Source of the DNA: Paroedura picta
Taxonomy: Eukaryota > Chordata > Lepidosauria > Squamata > Gekkonidae
NCBI RefSeq assembly: GCF_049243985.1
Contig: NC_135377.1
Coordinates: 60,770,145-60,834,144 of the forward strand
DNA length: 64,000 nucleotides
Direction: 5' to 3'
Both the position numbers and the translations under genes were made by a program. Of this stretch, positions 13,335-22,953 are shown in pieces. Numbering within the stretch: the first letter of the stretch is position 1; the number at the start of each line of letters is the position of its first letter. The notes under the pieces are model-generated. The model was not told the origin of the DNA, did no database searches, and saw only the letters and a program-made list of their open reading frames with translations.

Positions 13335-16300
13335 TTTGGTCTCTTTTTTTTTTTAGCAAATTGTGTTTTCCAGCAAAACTCAATTTGTAACAAGAAACCT
13401 CCTAGATAAACTCTCCCAACAGACTCTAGTGATTGAGTGCCTGGCAGAGATCAGCAATGAGAACCTGGGGAACATCCGACCAATAAGTGAAGGTAAGAAA
13501 TGGCATAATTTCCATGGAAAAATTGGTTGTGTATTTAAACATTCTTTAACCATTTCCCTGTTAAATGATGTATTAAACCATGATTTTAAAACGGACATGT
13601 TGGAAATTGAAAGACATTCTTGGCCTCACGAATGAAAGACAGCATTTAACTAACATGTCCTTTACCTTTCAAATCTGTTGATTTCTGTGCCACACCAAGG
13701 GCTAGAAGATTGTTTTTTTTTTTAATGCACAATTTTCAAGAATCCAAATCCTCTAACAACCTACATAGATTCTGAGTAACATGGGTATGTAGAAATAGTG
13801 TTGGGTAGACATCCATTGCAAGCACTTATATTTATTATATTTATATACCACCGTAGGGCATAAGCACATGAAATGTATAGACAGGTGCATGTCCAGGGGA
13901 ACTGATCTGTGTAGTCTGGAGATGATCTGTAATTCCAGGAGGTCCCCAGGTCCCACATGGAGGCCGGCATCCCTATATATACCACTTGAAAAGCCAGGTT
14001 TTGCATGGCATGGGACCAGGATAGGTGAAGGACCAGGATATCTGAAGGACCATCTTCTCCCATATGTTCCCATATGTTCCTGCCCAGGAATTCAGGCCAC
14101 ACTGGTAGTCCTGGCTTCCAATCAAAGAAAGAAGCTTCTTTGGTGGGTGCACAAGAGATGGCCTTTTTTGATGGCTGCCCCATGCTTCTGGTACAACCTT
14201 CCCAGTGAGGTGCACCTGGCCCCCAGAGTTTGGTTTTTTTGGTGGCAGCTGAAGATTATTTTATTTAGGAATATATATATGATTAAAGTAGTCCTAAATT
14301 GTGATTTTAAATTTTTGTTTAATGTCTTTTATGTTCTCTATGTATTTTATTTATATTGTAAGCTGCCTTTAGCTCTGCAAGGAAGCAAGGCAGCTAATCA
14401 ATGCTTTGAATAAACAAACAAATCAACTCCTTTCTTGATTTTCTTTCCCTGTCAGCAATCCCAGAATTTCAAAAAAGGATCTCCCTCCTGTCCTTCTGGA
14501 ATAAATGTACATCCCATTCTTCTGGGATGTACCATACCTCTGCAGACAAGCTGATCAAGCAACTGGACATCACATTTGCGGCAACCATGAATGAGGAGTA
14601 TCCGGGGGTTGCAGAAATAGGTGCGGTTCTCGAATGTGCTTTTGAATTAGTGACCCAGGGTGGGTTCTGGAAGATAACAGTGAATGGCAGCCAAAATTAT
14701 AGTCATCATCTGTTAAGACAGTTGTAGTCAACCTGTGGTCCTCCAGATGTTCGTGGACTACAATTCCCATGAGCCCCTGCCAGCAAACGCTGGCAGGGGC
14801 TTGTGGGAATTGTAGTCCATGAACATCTGGAGGACCACAGGTTTGACTACCCCTGTGTTAAGATACTTGCATCTCGTCTGAAATCACCTTGGAAATAGTT
14901 AGAAGATGCTAGTGAACATTATCATGTTGAAATATGTTGCCCCACATTCTAAATGTCAATCAAAATGTGTTGCATTTGCAACCCATAGTTTTATTTGGCT
15001 GCTTTGGAGGCTGGATTGTTTGACATTATGCCCCACCAAGGTCCCTCCCTTCCCCGAACCATGTGTTCTCTAGGCTCCACCCCTAGACCCCCAGGAATTC
15101 CTCACCCAGGAGCTGGTAACCCCGCATAAGTTCCACCAATGTTGGTTTAAAACGATAGACCAAGCCTTTCCCTGGTACCATCTTAGCATAATATGTGTAT
15201 AAGTTGAGTGCTTTTAACATTTCCAAAATCAAATTGTTAAAAGACCAGTGTGTAGGTTTTCCTGTGATTTTAGTTTGTTTTATTAACGTATATGCAACCA
15301 AATTGTTTTGTCTCCTCACTCCCAGTATTCAAAACTTTGGTGTCTCATATCTTGGACCGGGCAGAGCCTATCCTCTCTTCCAGTCTGTCTTTGGAAGTGG
15401 TCACAGTCTTTCAATACTACAACTATTTCGCAAGCAAAAGTGTTACCGACCTGGGAAGCTACTTGCTTCAGCTGGCAAAAGAAGGTAAGGATGATACCCT
15501 TTTGTCCTTAAGGAAGAAGACAATCACATTGTTTCAGAGGACAGCATGAAAGAATTCATTTTGCATCAGGAGAATGTTTCCTGTGCAGGATCTAGCAGGC
15601 CCAGGGCTCTTCCTCGGAGTCTGATCAGCCCTGGGATTGTTGGCAGAGTTTTAAGATCCAAAGAGGTGTTTAGCACCAGACTGCTTAAAAGAATCAAATT
15701 GCTTTATTTCAAAGAGGAACAACTTTGTGTAGAAAGGGGGAAGGAGAGAGCTGCCTAGCACTTCTGTTCTGTTTGTTCAGTCTGTTCATTCTGGAGGTGA
15801 ACTGGGAGGAAATGTGCTCAAAGAAGCAGGACTTTGCCTTAAAAACACCTCTGACCTGTCTTTGCATTTTAGCTTCCACAGTTCAGACTCTGCAGTCCTT
15901 GAGGGATGAGAAGTGCTTGCGGAATGTGATCCCATTCACTGACATCAGTCTTCCGCCTCAGCAAGAAGTACTGAAATCTTTGGCTGTCCTCCTCCTAACA
16001 GAGAATAAAAAGGAAACCTGTGACACCGTCGCATCTATCTTATCAGCAGCGGCAGAAGACAAGTACTTCAGGGAAAAGGCAAGTGAGGCATGAAATGGCA
16101 ACCAGCTGGGGAGGGGGGCTGGATTTCAGTGAGGACACGTCTGCACAATGAGGAGGCACAACACACTGTGTGCAGCTCCCGCACCAAGCCACAGTAGCAG
16201 GAGAATAGGCCTCTCCCCTTTGAGGATGCACTGCTTTAGGTGCCTCATCTCCTCAGGGTGGGCAATCAGTCAGAGGAAGATCTGGGTCTTCTCTATGGTT

Positions 16301-19300
16301 GCCCTGGAATTATAGGCCACTTTCCCAAAGAAGGCTTCCCAGAGCCCAGCACGTTTTTCTTTCCTTTTAAGAAGAGCTTTCTAGCAGCTTAGGACAATCA
16401 TCACAGCTGATGATTTGTAGGAAGGCCAACCTCCAGTGGGACCTGTGGAATTATAACTCATCTCCAAGTGCCAGAGATCAGTCTCCCGGGAGAAAATGGC
16501 TGCTTTGGAGGGTGGACTCCATAGTATTATACTCCCCACCCAGAGCTGGCAACCCTAACAACTTGGTGCAAATCTCAAGAGAATATTTAATTGATTATTA
16601 TGGGTTAGAGTTCTTCCCCAAGGCCTTGATTTAACAACAACAAAAAAGGCTTCCTTCGACAAAGGACGAGATTTCTCCATCAGAAAGAAAAGTCATTCTC
16701 CATTGGAGGAAGTCTTTCCATATTGAAACAAGATTTAGCACAGCCTTTCTCAAGCTATTTACTGTTGAGAAACCCTTGAAACATTCTTCAGGCTTCATGA
16801 AACCCCAGAAATGACGTGATGGTGCAGAATATGGTTGGGAAGCATAGCTGTGTACACACCTACACAGGGCAGTAGAACAAAGTTTTTGTTGGGCTTCAGG
16901 GCTCCACTCCTTTACTCACACAGGGAATGAGCACAGCCCCTAAAATAATCAACTATTTAAAGTTCAGGAATAGTCCTAAAATAGTGGGGAGAAGACTGTA
17001 TCACACACACTGCTGATGTCACCAGTGCAGTTCCATAAATGACTCAGGACACTCACTAGCTGGCCCTGGAGGGGCGTTGCATTTTTAAAATTTATTTTAT
17101 ATATTTAATCATTTATCTCTTGCCTTTCCTTGTGGATTCAAGGCAGCTTACCCTTTTCAGTTTAAAAAATCACGACCAAAAGCGAACCCTAAATCTCTTC
17201 CTCCCCTCCCCAGTGTTGTTATTGCAGAGCTCAGAAAATGTGGCTCAGTTGGCAAAAAGGCTATTGCTTTCAGGAAAGAGCAGCCTTTTTCAGCGTTTGG
17301 CTGTAGAGGAACCCCTGGAATGTTTTTCAGGTTTCAAGGGACCCCAAAAGTGATTTCATACCCCTTCAGAGAAGTGGGCGCAGAAGTAAGATGTGAGAGC
17401 CAGACTAGTAGGCCTGTAGAGCAACAGGGGGAGGGGGCTCCAGTGATGTCTAGTGATGTCAGCGGCCATCTGAGCTTCTGGGAAAGGCCACGGAACCTCT
17501 GGGGAGCTCTCGCATAACCCCAGGGCTCCCTGGGTCCCTGGTTGGGAATTCCTGGCCTAGTGTCTCTGCAGCAAATGAGTAACAGATGCCTCTTTTTCGC
17601 ATTATGAACTGATAATTTGGAATGACTCCTAGAGCACAGCTTCCAAATCACTGCATCTATTTATTATTCATCAGGTGTTGGAACATCTTTTTTGTTCCAT
17701 GGTATGGCAGCCTCTTCCTCATGCTCTTTCTCTCTCCCTTTTTTTGCTCCAGGCTTTAATTTATTACTGTGAAACACTTGCACAACCCAGCCTCCAGCTC
17801 CAGAAAGCGGCTTGCTTGGCACTCAAATGCCTCCAGGTAAAATTCTACCGTCTTTGTGTTCACGTGCCTAGCGGAAAGTCACGCAGCAACGAGGGTTTCA
17901 GTAGCACTTCCAGAGTAACAACAAGGGCCTTGTTCTTTTGCATTTGGCACCACTACTGGCACGGTGTTTGATTAAAAAAAAAAAAAAGTAATTTAGGGCC
18001 TTGAAATAGCTCGAGGATGCGAATCGTCAACTATCCCTGAGGCCTCTCTCACTTTAGACTGCCGACTAATATTAGGAGTCGTAGTATGACTAATTTTTAG
18101 TTCATAAATTAACGTTTGCATAGCAAGGCAAGGCCAAAACATAGATCTTTTAGATCTAGGGTTTGACTACCCCTGTTTTAGATTGTAAAGGCGGGGAGGG
18201 GGGGATCCCACAGTAACAATAGTAGTTGCTTTTGTATTCATCCTCAGAGAGGGAGCCACTTCAGTCACTGCAGTCATTTGTGGCTTTGCATGTACAGAGG
18301 AAAAATATAGGGCCTGTTGCTGATGCACCACCTGTAAGATCTAACCCCATTTCAGTCCACATGACTAAGTACCCTAAATATGGTTGTATCTGCAGTTTAA
18401 ATGCGTTGGAACGAAGCACATGTTTTACGGGCCTGAACTAGGAAAATAAGAATGAGAACACAAATAACACAGTTTTCACCTAGAATTGTGCATCGATCTT
18501 GATGCATAATAATGTTCAAACCAGAATTTGGACCTGGAAGCCAATAAAGCTATTAAGTTATTTTTATTATTAAGTTATTATTAAGTTATTGAAAATGGCA
18601 TCTTGAGTTCCCTGTATCCTGCCCTAGTGGCTGGACTATTTGCAGTTCCCAGAACTCTTAAAAGGCTGCCCTTTAGGACACAGAATGTTTTAACTGCAGT
18701 CAAATCTGAACGTCACCAAGGCTTGAATTACAAAAGCTAATACCACAAAATATTCAACAGATAGCAGTTCTTTTTCTTTTTCACACAACCAGCATTATCC
18801 CATGAGCACAAACAAAATGCTCAAGGGACTATTGTTGGATGGAAGTGGCACATCTGAAACACATTCCTTCATCCATGTGAGTCTGGCATAGTCTCTGGAA
18901 TTTGTTGGCAGAGTTCCAATGTGCAAAGAGGGACTGCTTAAAAGAATAAAGTAGGTTTATTAAGAAAAGAAATAACTTTGTATAGAAGGAGAGGGGAGAA
19001 GAGAGACCTAGCAAACTGTCTAACTGTCACTTGCAGTCATTCTTCCATTGTATCTGTTCTGGAGGCAAGCAGGGAGGAAGTAGGCCCAAAGGAGCGGGAA
19101 GTCTCCAAAGAGCCAATCAGAACATAGGAAGAAACTACTTGAAAAATATCAGGAAGTTTCTAGTCTAACTATGCTAAATACACATCTTCTCCAATGCCCC
19201 CTGTAAGACATTCTTCACATTCTGCTCAGTCATGCACACCACAGATCTTGCTTATTCCAACAGAATTAACACAACAATCAAATAAATGGGAGTTCTGCAG

Positions 19301-21974
19301 GTGCATCATAAAGCATGTGTACAGGTCTGAAGAACTGGGCAAGAAGCTGAGAATCAGTAAATACATCATGAAAAATTTGGAAGTAGACTAGAAAATAATT
19401 TGCAATGCTTTTTATGTATACACAGGCAACGGAAAGTATTAAAATGCTTGTCACACTTTGCCAGTCTGATAACGAAGAAATAAGAAAAGTGGCCTCTGAA
19501 ACCCTGCTCTCTCTTGGTAGGTTGACTGTCCTGTACCCCTATAAATGACCTTTTATTATCTCATGCTATGCAAACCCATGGAAACATTGGCAAAAAAGGA
19601 GGAACATTGAGGGACGATCTGGATCCCATAGCCGCTCTCCCTCCTGTAGCCGGGAGCTAGAGTGAGATCATGCTTCTCTATATGCTCAGCATGCCTACCC
19701 ATCCATGCAGGGGTTTTAAGATGTGAATAGTGCATACATGCTTACAACCTAGCATGCATATGGACAGCATGTGTAAAACAGAATTGTTCAGGAGGGTACT
19801 TTTATAAAGGGAATAGGTTGTGGTCAGATTGTTTTTCATTCTGTTTTCTAATTTTGCAATTGCCTTTTTTCAATGAAAATGGAGAACTACAAATAATGTA
19901 AACAGATAAAGCAAAATCCAGGGGTCAGCCATGTGATCTTGGTATTGGATTTTACATGAATTTGTATTTTAGAATTCCATGTGGACAATCTTTGGAGTCA
20001 GAGCTGGGGCAAGTAATCTGGAAGGCTAGGTATATTGCCACACCCTGATATGCAAAGAGGAGCAGCTGGGGTTGTATTGTCTGGTCCTGCCTATTGAAGA
20101 AGGGAAGCAAAGCAACACTGTATTTGAAACCTTTCAGGAAAAAACAAGTTAACCTTCCTGATTGGAATATTAGATTGCCCCTATGAGGTGCACACACACA
20201 AACATATAACATGATCTTTCAGTGTGCTCAAGTATAATAAAGGCTTGCTTTTTAAGATTCTGGAGCATCCCTCCCCTTTGGCTGAATCCCCTTCCATTCA
20301 TGGCAATGTTGGATATCTGGAATTAAATGGAAAGGGTGGATCATGTGAGAAAGCCTGGTGACGACTCTGCTCTTCTGCTGGGTCTACTGGAGCACTTCTC
20401 ACATGAATTCACAGATCCAGATGTTATCTGAGTAGCCTGGGATCCAGCCAGATGGAACAGGTTGTTCTGGTAACATGGGTCCCAAGACAAACAGGCAGGG
20501 TGGTTAGTGGGATTCCCAAGGAAGGACAATTCTCTCATTTCATTAAAGGAATCAGAAAAACTGACTTGCTTAATTGTTATCTGTCCCCCTCTCAGCAATC
20601 GACAAACGCAGCACGTGGCTCAAATGGGGACCACAGCTGGCTATGCTTCCCACAGGAAGACTTCAAGGGCCTGAGTTTAGTCCCCAAAACAACTGAACCC
20701 TTTAATCTTTGAATGAATATGTTTTGTTTCATCTGTTGAGGTGACCACAATTAGTTCCCCCAGAGCTGGAACGGGATAAGTCTTCAGGTTCAGACTACTG
20801 GGAATGCTGGTTAAAATAGCAGAGTTTTCTCTGTCATAGAAGTATGATATTGCATTCAGGAAATAAATCTCCCAAGAAATATATTGCAGAAGTAAAACTG
20901 CCATTTATTCAGGTAGATTCTGTTCACACTCGGGTTGTGGTTGAGCCCTTTCCCTATCACGAGTGGCCCGCTGAACTTGGCATTGTGTATGTGGAAGTAG
21001 GAGGGCATTGTTTCTACCAGAGAGACCGATAGAGACCTGGGACTCTAGGAAGAAGAGAATGGGGAGAATGGGGAAGAACAAAGAATACAAAGAGAGAGGA
21101 GAGGGTCAGAGGGCAGCTCCTGGGTTAAGACCATGAGAGGCATCCCATTCAAGCAAGTAACACCTATACACACTTAGAATGATGTGGAAAAAAGCCCAAA
21201 GTCACTCACTCCCTCACAGACAACCAGGTTTATAGACAGCAAACCATTGCAAAACAGATGCACAGTATATACAAAAATTCCAGCACAGTCAGATGACTTA
21301 AACATTCACATTAAGTTACCAGTGAAACCCTTAGTCACAAATCTCACCCTAATTTTCTTTGCAGCCACCACCAAAAGGGTTAGCTTGCGAGTGAGATGAG
21401 GGTCATATCTGATTGAAATGACCACATTTTTTTTCTACGCCTTTCAGTCCGTCATACTCCAAAAGAGAACTTCCCAAGAATTTAGATCTAGGATCATTGT
21501 AAACAGGACAGTCTAATACATGATAGATTATATGCTCTTTTAGGAAACAGCTCAAATCTTGTTCCTTTTCTGTAGCAGACACAAATGGCTGTTGTTTACA
21601 GCAGGGGTGGCACATTGTGGCTCTCCAGATGTCCATGGACTGCAATTCCAATCAGCCCCCTGCCAGCAGGGGCGGATGGGAACTAGAGTCCATGGGCATC
21701 TGGAGAGCCACAGTGTGGCCACCCTGGTTTATAGGGAGAAAGCTGGGAGCAGGGAGAGAGAAAGCATGGGAGAACTCCTGCCTTGTCCATTGTGTCTACC
21801 TGGAGAAGACTCTCTCTTGTCTAACAACCCCAACCCCAAAGAATGAAACATTTCCTCTTGTTTTTGTGCTCAGGAGAGGAGGGACGGCTGGCATATGAGC
21901 AGCTAGATAAATTCCCCCGTGAATTCATTAAAGTTGGTGGACGACGTGGGACCGAGGTGGCCACAGCCTTCTGA
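231..21974 (+). CDS. RIPOR2: RIPOR2 (FAM65B), Rho-interacting cell polarization regulator 2, C-terminal 862 codons
   Basis: RIPOR2 binds RhoA/RhoC and restrains Rho signalling in polarising T cells, myoblasts and hair-cell stereocilia (family knowledge). Coding exons seen: 231-274, 1745-1870, 4409-4557, 5885-6014, 6498-6644, 7545-8240, 10090-10277, 11298-11466, 13357-13492, 14456-14620, 15326-15484, 15873-16078, 17753-17836, 19426-19516, 21874-21974. Phases agree at every junction and give 862 residues, stop TGA at 21972. The human protein is about 1068 residues, so the N-terminal part lies left of the window. Diagnostic stretches are [17 protein letters not shown] (about 16-32), [20 protein letters not shown] (130-149), [19 protein letters not shown] in the large exon, and a helical ARM-like C-terminus (about 550-862) ending [12 protein letters not shown]. 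The serine-rich middle (199-430) is the least conserved part. All introns are GT-AG except the one after 16078, which starts with GC. Paralogues RIPOR1 and RIPOR3 are possible by family, but local matches and synteny favour RIPOR2. Confidence 0.96.
986..1170 (-). repeat. tRNA-derived SINE, family A, 3' part
   Basis: Reverse-orientation copy of the family seen whole at 3238 and 47283. It carries the AAGGTAAAGG-type tail at its left end and the TGAGTCTGCCATGAAAA body. It lacks the tRNA head. Confidence 0.8.
1560..1724 (+). repeat. Retroposon 3' end next to RIPOR2 exon
   Basis: Contains GCCTTGAGTCTCAGCAAGA then AAAGGCGGGCTATAAGCAAAG and a TAAATAAA tail, the form of a LINE or SINE 3' end common in reptiles. 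It stops 20 bases before the exon at 1745. Confidence 0.55.
3238..3530 (+). repeat. tRNA-derived SINE, family A, near full length
   Basis: Starts GAGCCTCTTGTGGTGCAGAG (box A-like) with GGGAGTTCAATCCCAGCAGC (box B-like), followed by the family body and a TTTACC-repeat tail. About 290 bp. Confidence 0.85.
3945..4080. mobile_element. Hairpin MITE (hAT-like), 136 bp
   Basis: An almost perfect inverted repeat of about 65-bp arms: CAAGGGTAGTCAAACTG at the left, CAGTTTGACTATCCCTG at the right, and the centre GCCAGCACATGCTGGC. Members elsewhere in the window show 8-bp target duplications; here the flanks match only partly. Confidence 0.85.
4632..4715. repeat. Interspersed repeat fragment, class unassigned
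   Basis: TTGGCACCTTAAAGGTGAAT...ATAAGCTTTTGTGG resembles fragments at 29845, 49365 and 50880. Recognised only by similarity within the window. Confidence 0.4.
4716..5884 (+). other. RIPOR2 intron, no recognised feature
   Basis: Intronic AT-rich sequence. I see no conserved ORF, clear repeat or RNA gene. Confidence 0.5.
6645..7544 (+). other. RIPOR2 intron, no recognised feature
   Basis: AT-rich intron of 900 bases before the large exon, with no repeat I can name. Confidence 0.5.
7545..8240 (+). other. RIPOR2: RIPOR2 large central exon (232 codons)
   Basis: This single 696-nt exon begins [11 protein letters not shown] and ends [16 protein letters not shown]. It is rich in Ser, Thr, Glu and Pro and contains the conserved block [19 protein letters not shown], then the helical block [19 protein letters not shown]. 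The first 130 residues look disordered and are weakly conserved against the human sequence as I recall it. The exon is a multiple of three, so skipping it would keep the frame. Confidence 0.9.
8350..8690 (-). repeat. Retroposon family C (L2/CR1-like tail), tandemly duplicated end
   Basis: TTTATATGCCACCCTCCCTG then AAGGCTCAGGGCGGTTTACAT marks the family. The AAATA-type tail lies to the left, so the copy is in reverse. The end segment occurs twice in a row (8356-8427 and 8428-8495). Confidence 0.65.
8691..9018. mobile_element. hAT-like element remnant
   Basis: Begins CACGGTCCCCAACCTTTT, a variant of the hAT terminal repeat seen at 54373. Runs to about GGAGATCCCTAATC. Boundaries approximate. 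Confidence 0.45.
9019..10089 (+). other. RIPOR2 intron, nothing recognised
   Basis: About 1 kb of intron without a repeat family I can place or any conserved ORF. Confidence 0.45.
10440..10665 (-). mobile_element. CR1 LINE fragment, end of reverse transcriptase ORF
   Basis: Minus-strand translation includes [20 protein letters not shown] and [16 protein letters not shown], the well-known C-terminal part of CR1 ORF2. Only this segment is present; the upstream RT and endonuclease are missing. Confidence 0.88.
12455..12660. repeat. Interspersed repeat family D
   Basis: Contains AAAACCTGGAGACTATGAAG, GGGGCATAATGCCATGCAGT, CCTGGAGATGAGCTGTAATT and GGCTGGCATCCCTAG. Other copies lie at 14990, 16420, 42980 and 44905. 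Class unknown to me. Confidence 0.6.
13210..13334 (+). repeat. Family C retroposon end with (TAA)24 microsatellite
   Basis: CTGTCCTGAGCCATTGGGAA then AAGGCATATAAATG is the family C 3' end in forward orientation, followed by about 24 TAA units from 13262 to 13334. The microsatellite grew from the retroposon tail. It ends 22 bases before the RIPOR2 exon at 13357. Confidence 0.8.
13357..13492 (+). other. RIPOR2: RIPOR2 exon with acceptor abutting a microsatellite
   Basis: The exon encodes [19 protein letters not shown] onward, to [10 protein letters not shown]. Its acceptor has only a 22-base stretch (mostly T) between the (TAA)n tract and AG, so any normal branch point must fall in or at the edge of the repeat. 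Confidence 0.9.
13900..13985. repeat. Repeat family D fragment
   Basis: GGAGATGATCTGTAATTCCA and GGAGGCCGGCATCCCTA match the right end of the copy at 12455. Confidence 0.5.
14120..14415 (+). repeat. LINE/SINE-like retroposon 3' end
   Basis: ATTGTAAGCTGCCTTTAGCT then CAAGGAAGCAAGGCAGC and TGAATAAACAAACAAAT resemble a generic retroposon 3' end with an A-rich tail. Family not assigned. Confidence 0.4.
14719..14855. mobile_element. Hairpin MITE (hAT-like) with exact 8-bp target duplication
   Basis: CAGTTGTAGTCAACCTG to GGTTTGACTACCCCTG with a perfect central stem. The flanks TGTTAAGA (14711-14718) and TGTTAAGA (14856-14863) are identical, as expected for hAT transposition. Confidence 0.92.
14990..15120. 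repeat. Repeat family D fragment
   Basis: GGCTGCTTTGGAGGCTGGAT, ATTATGCCCCACCAAGGTCC and GGAGCTGGTAACCCC match the reverse of the family D body. Confidence 0.5.
15639..15830 (+). repeat. LTR-like interspersed repeat, copy 1
   Basis: Shares TTGGCAGAGTT, GACTGCTTAAAAGAAT, AACTTTGT(A/G)TAGAA and GTTCTGGAGG-type blocks with 18901-19100. Composition and a poly(A)-like motif suggest a solo LTR, but no flanking structure proves this. Confidence 0.4.
16071..16084 (+). promoter_or_regulatory. RIPOR2: GC-AG intron donor in RIPOR2
   Basis: The exon ends at 16078 with AAAAG followed by GCAAGT. The residues across the junction (FREK then ALIYYCE) match the family only if the intron starts with GC. Using the nearby GT at 16084 would shift the frame. 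AG|GCAAGT is the usual strong context of GC-AG introns, where the rest of the donor compensates for the C. Confidence 0.85.
16420..16560. repeat. Repeat family D fragment
   Basis: GAAAATGGCTGCTTTGGAGG, TGGACTCCATAGTATTATAC and AGAGCTGGCAACCCTAA match family D in its other orientation. Confidence 0.5.
16741..17010. mobile_element. hAT-like element, family 4, 5' part
   Basis: CAGCCTTTCTCAAGCTATTT, GAGAAACCCTTGAAACATTC and GGGAAGCATAGCTGTGTACA match the whole copy at 39058-39354. Confidence 0.6.
17283..17560. mobile_element. hAT-like element related to family 4
   Basis: CCTTTTTCAGCGTTTGGCTG, GAACCCCTGGAATGTTTTTC and GGTTGGGAATTCCTGGCCTA give a diverged relative with end-like termini. Boundaries approximate. 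Confidence 0.4.
17837..18900 (+). other. RIPOR2 intron, mostly unassigned
   Basis: A MITE end, GGTTTGACTACCCCTG, lies near 18160. Otherwise no clear feature. Confidence 0.4.
18901..19200 (+). repeat. LTR-like interspersed repeat, copy 2
   Basis: Homologous to 15639-15830. Its right part (TATCAGGAAGTTTCTAGTCT, CACATCTTCTCC) also matches the inverted copy at 45945. Fossil; class uncertain. Confidence 0.45.
19517..21601 (+). other. RIPOR2 last intron, no recognised gene
   Basis: About 2 kb of intron. 20862-21180 has a promoter/LTR-like composition but no family I can name. No conserved ORF. Confidence 0.4.
21602..21726. mobile_element. Hairpin MITE (hAT-like), diverged subfamily
   Basis: CAGGGGTGGCACATTGTGGC to TGTGGCCACCCTG with a broken central stem. 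Target duplication GTTTACAG / GTTTATAG (7 of 8). Lies in the last RIPOR2 intron. Confidence 0.85.
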
Positions 21975-22953
21975 GTCTTCAAATCAATAAACATTGAACA
22001 AGAGCCTCGATGGCTGCTTGTACTAACTTCTATGGTGCTGTAGCTAAACTGCAAAAAACAAAACGGGATGTCCTGGAACTCACGGACTTTTGAAGATGAA
22101 AAGTGTATGAGGAATCTAGATTTGGGTTCCCATGGCCTTTCACCTGGCTATTATGAAACTGTGATCTGTCCAAGTTTGTGATTATTTTAGTTGCTTCCGA
22201 GTGAAACCGCGTGATTGCAGTACATCGGCCTCAGCAAGCGTGAGACGTTCCGAAAGCAGCTTGGAGGCATTCTTTGCAGTTTGGTGTTTGCTTTGTGGGC
22301 ATTATTGCATCTGCTTGAAACGTTTGATCCTCCTCCTCCTGAAACAGTGAGCAGGAAGAAACAAAATAGGCAGCGGCTCGTATTGTCACCCACACAGAGC
22401 CTCGGTTCCAGCATCGCTTGCCTTGATTTCTTAGAGCAGCAGAGTGCAAGACAAAGAAATGTTGGATGACGGCCTCCCTCTGGACTCAGCTGGATGCAAA
22501 GGCTGGGAGATTGGCATTCCCGGAGTCATTTTAGATTTCCTTCTGTGCTTTCCCCCACCCTCCGATAAGGAACTCATTAAGCCAGAGATATTATTTTCTT
22601 GTCAAGCATGCGTGTGTGGGCTGGAAACCACAAATGGAAGGGTACATTTATTAGTTTTCCCAGAAAAAGAACAAATATATGCAATATCGTTCTGTTTTGA
22701 TTTTTTTAAGAATTTAAATCCTGGCTCCTTTCTCTCCCCTCTGTTTCAAAAAAGAAGAAAGGAGAAAAGTGTTGTGCATAAACACGTTAATCTGTTATAC
22801 TGAGTTTGGGCTAACTGAGAACTAGCAGAATTCTTAAGGGTTATTTAAAAACGGGATCTGCAGAATTCCTTTTCCCTGCAAAACTGAGAGGGTCTGGGTC
22901 ATGTGACAAGCTTTTCACTGAAGCCCTTGTGTTGCTGATGATACAGCCTAAAT
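21975..22953 (+). other. RIPOR2: RIPOR2 3' UTR or 3' flank
   Basis: About 1 kb without recognisable repeats or conserved ORFs directly after the RIPOR2 stop. It ends where a hAT-like element begins. The lack of obvious repeats, against a repeat-dense background, fits a 3' UTR, but no other evidence is available. Confidence 0.35.
21986..21991 (+). terminator. RIPOR2: Candidate RIPOR2 poly(A) signal
   Basis: AATAAA lies 12 bases after the stop codon. If used, it gives an extremely short 3' UTR. Distal use further right (towards 22.9 kb, before the hAT-like element at 22954) is equally possible, since RIPOR2 is normally reported with a long 3' UTR. Confidence 0.4.

Noticed and set aside
13005-13409. 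134-codon ORF with a poly-Asn run
   Set aside because: The run is the (TAA)n microsatellite read in one frame, followed by a real RIPOR2 exon in the same reading direction; the upstream part is intron and repeat.
13761-14413. Overlapping ORFs of 140 and 181 codons on opposite strands
   Set aside because: They cover interspersed repeats in a RIPOR2 intron and have no conserved domain.
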